A stretch of DNA of 16,241 nucleotides from CAZKYP01 sp964556885 (GTDB lineage: Bacteria > Planctomycetota > Phycisphaerae > Sedimentisphaerales > Anaerobacaceae): assembly GCA_964556885.1 (NCBI GenBank), contig CAZKYP010000066.1, forward strand, positions 1 to 16,241. Reading direction: 5' to 3'. A program made the position numbers and the translations under genes. Shown piece by piece: positions 14,632 through 16,241 of the stretch (position 1 is the stretch's first letter; every line of letters starts with the position of its first letter). The notes below the pieces were generated by a model. It ran no database searches and was not told the DNA's origin. It was given only the letters and a program-made list of their open reading frames with translations.

Positions 14632-15297
14632 CTATGGATTAAGCAGGTTGAGAACCTGCAAAGGGCATTCAACGAGGGCCTTTGCTCCGTTTGCTTTCAG
14701 TTCTTTGGCAGTACGAAAACCCCAGAGTGCTCCTACTGCGTACATTCCGGCTGCATTGGCGGTTTGCATATCGATGTTAGTATCGCCGAGGTAGAGAATG
14801 TTACCCGGCTGGATTTGAAGCTCGCCGGCAATCTCCAACGCAGAGTTGGGATCGGGCTTTGGAAGGGCGGAGGCTTGCAGCCCGCGCACGACTTTAAATG
14901 ACCAGTGCGGCAGAAGCGATTTGACTGTGATTTGCGTAAACTCGTCGGATTTATTGGAGAGAACCGCTGTCGGCAATGCGAGTTTTTCTAATTCGGTAAG
15001 CAAGTCCGGTATACCGGGATATGGTTTTGTATTGTCAGCCCATCGTTTTGAATATTCGAGTTTCATGGCCGACAGATATTCGCTTACGGTTTGGTCATTG
15101 ACTTGGTTTTCCGGTAAGACGCGTCTGACCAATTCCTCCAAACCTTCGCCGACGAAATAGCGATAGTCATCGATGGGATAAGTGGGCAAGCCGTGCCCCC
15201 TTAGAACCGAATTCATGGAATTGGCTAAGTCAGTCAGTGTGTCGAGCAATGTGCCGTCGAGGTCGAATAGGATAGCTTGAAATCTGATTTTAAACAA
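14632..15297 (-). CDS. gph: HAD-superfamily hydrolase, phosphoglycolate phosphatase-like
   Basis: A 221-residue cytoplasmic phosphatase of the HAD superfamily. Motif I is FDLDGTLLD (nucleophile Asp12, Asp14), motif II AVLSNKSDE, motif III the lysine in LPKPDP, and motif IV YLGDTNIDMQTA. The alpha-helical cap is inserted after motif I, as in Gph and PGMB-like enzymes. Phosphoglycolate is the usual substrate of this subgroup, where it clears a product of DNA repair or oxygenase reactions, but related members act on other small phosphates. The start is uncertain: the only early candidate is a TTG at 15297, with GGGAG just one base upstream, which is too close for a normal ribosome site. It lies 36 bases after accC on the same strand and is probably co-transcribed with it. 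Confidence 0.82.
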   Translation of the reverse strand: MFKIRFQAILFDLDGTLLDTLTDLANSMNSVLRGHGLPTYPIDDYRYFVGEGLEELVRRVLPENQVNDQTVSEYLSAMKLEYSKRWADNTKPYPGIPDLLTELEKLALPTAVLSNKSDEFTQITVKSLLPHWSFKVVRGLQASALPKPDPNSALEIAGELQIQPGNILYLGDTNIDMQTANAAGMYAVGALWGFRTAKELKANGAKALVECPLQVLNLLNP

Positions 15298-15333
15298 TCT
15301 CCCAAATGTTATTGGATAAAGAAAAAGTTATAT

Positions 15334-16241
15334 TTAAAAATTTCGTTCGACGAAACCGGTGTCGACTTTGTTTTTGACAAAGAGGTTATGCGAGAGGATT
15401 TCCAGGCAGGCTGGTATCGTTGTTTTAATTGGTTCGATAACAAATTCTCGCAAGGCCCTTTTCATAGTGGCAATTGCTTCTGTTCGATTTCTCTGATGGA
15501 CAATGAGCTTGGCGATCATCGAGTCGTAGCTTGGGGAGACCGTCCAGCCCTGGTGAACATGCGTATCGACTCTGACGCCCGGCCCTCCCGGCGGGAGATA
15601 TCTGGTAATTGTTCCCGGTGAAGGAGCGAAATTGTTCTCCGGGTCCTCGGCGTTAATGCGGCATTCGATTGACACGCCGCTATGTTTGATGTTTCTCTGG
15701 CTGAGTTTGAGAGGCAGACCGGCGGCTATTTTAAGCTGTAATTTAATCAGATCATAACCGGTGACCATCTCGGTGACGGGGTGTTCGACCTGTATTCTCG
15801 TGTTTGCCTCGATGAAATAAAAATTTTTGTCCTTGTCCAGAAGAAACTCGACGGTCGCCGCATTGACATATTTAGCTTCCTTGATTATTTTTATTGCACA
15901 CTGGCAGAGTTCTTCCCTTGTTCGTTTGTCCAGGATCGGGCAGGGTGATTCTTCTATCATTTTTTGATGTCTTCGCTGGATGGAGCAGTCTCTTTCGTAG
16001 AAGTGTAGTACGTTGCCTTCATTGTCGGCTATTACCTGTACTTCCACATGCCGTGGTTCGACTATAAATTTTTCCAGATACACGCTGCCGTTGCCGAAAG
16101 CGGCTTCGGCCTCGGCGCCGGCCGCATTGAATGCCGAACGAAGACTAATGTCGTTGTGAACTACTCTCATGCCGCGACCACCGCCGCCGGCGGCGGCTTT
16201 TATTATTATCGGGTATCCTATTTTGTTTGCCAGTATCAGGG
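15334..16241 (-). CDS. accC: Biotin carboxylase subunit of acetyl-CoA carboxylase, 5' end beyond the window
   Basis: The C-terminal 301 or so residues of biotin carboxylase, which uses ATP and bicarbonate to carboxylate biotin on its carrier protein in the first step of fatty acid synthesis. The frame stays open to the right edge, so the methionine near 16170 is internal, and roughly a third of the protein lies outside. Visible motifs in order are the glycine-rich ATP loop IIKAAAGGGGRGM, EVQVIADNEGNVLHFYERDCSIQRRHQK, FIEANTRIQVEHPVTE, IECRINAEDP and SPSYDSMIAKLI. The usual FIEMN is FIEAN here, with the Glu, Asn and Arg needed for catalysis kept. AccB would be expected just upstream outside the window. 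A pyruvate- or propionyl-type carboxylase A subunit is possible but less likely. Confidence 0.92.
   Translation of the reverse strand, partial: LILANKIGYPIIIKAAAGGGGRGMRVVHNDISLRSAFNAAGAEAEAAFGNGSVYLEKFIVEPRHVEVQVIADNEGNVLHFYERDCSIQRRHQKMIEESPCPILDKRTREELCQCAIKIIKEAKYVNAATVEFLLDKDKNFYFIEANTRIQVEHPVTEMVTGYDLIKLQLKIAAGLPLKLSQRNIKHSGVSIECRINAEDPENNFAPSPGTITRYLPPGGPGVRVDTHVHQGWTVSPSYDSMIAKLIVHQRNRTEAIATMKRALREFVIEPIKTTIPACLEILSHNLFVKNKVDTGFVERNF

Noticed and set aside
16180..16198. CCGCCGCCGGCGGCGG-type GC repeat
   Set aside because: It encodes the glycine- and alanine-rich ATP-binding loop of biotin carboxylase and needs no other explanation.

Overview
The window looks like chromosome from a Planctomycetes-type bacterium, most likely an anaerobic, polysaccharide-degrading member of the Phycisphaerae/Sedimentisphaerales side. 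This is inferred from gene content, not from a database search. The clues are several Gfo/Idh/MocA oxidoreductases (two with visible Tat signals), a DUF1080 domain fused to a secreted TIM barrel, a planctomycete-style multihaem cytochrome, and a tiny lysine-only basic peptide.

Layout. 1-5688 (+) is a carbohydrate oxidation block: two tandem paralogous Gfo/Idh/MocA oxidoreductases (the first cut by the window edge), a secreted sugar isomerase/epimerase-like TIM barrel fused to DUF1080 (3-keto-disaccharide hydrolase family), and a third, more distant Gfo/Idh/MocA gene with its own good promoter. Gfo plus DUF1080 suggests cleavage of glycosides through a 3-keto intermediate in the periplasm. 5747-8375 (+) is a two-gene respiratory module: a membrane-anchored cytochrome with seven CxxCH haem sites and a small b-type membrane cytochrome. 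8512-9858 (+) is an NCS1-type permease ending at a clear terminator. A small cupin (-) then faces a yifB/comM-type AAA ATPase (+) across a compact divergent promoter whose two -35 boxes form one palindrome. nadD (-) follows.

12619-13295 is the most unusual stretch. A very AT-rich region leads into an unusually strong Shine-Dalgarno and a 28-codon gene in which 18 residues are lysine. Its stop codon is the first three bases of a predicted three-way-junction RNA, and a strong intrinsic terminator follows directly. Next downstream is lysA, encoding the last enzyme of lysine biosynthesis, with its own candidate promoter. The small gene is either a minimal histone-H1-like DNA-binding peptide or a lysine-sensing leader peptide. 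The sequence alone does not decide; I found no antiterminator, which favours the first.

14632-16241 (-) holds a phosphoglycolate-phosphatase-like HAD hydrolase downstream of accC (biotin carboxylase), whose start lies beyond the right edge. No tRNA, rRNA, CRISPR array, insertion sequence or phage gene was seen.
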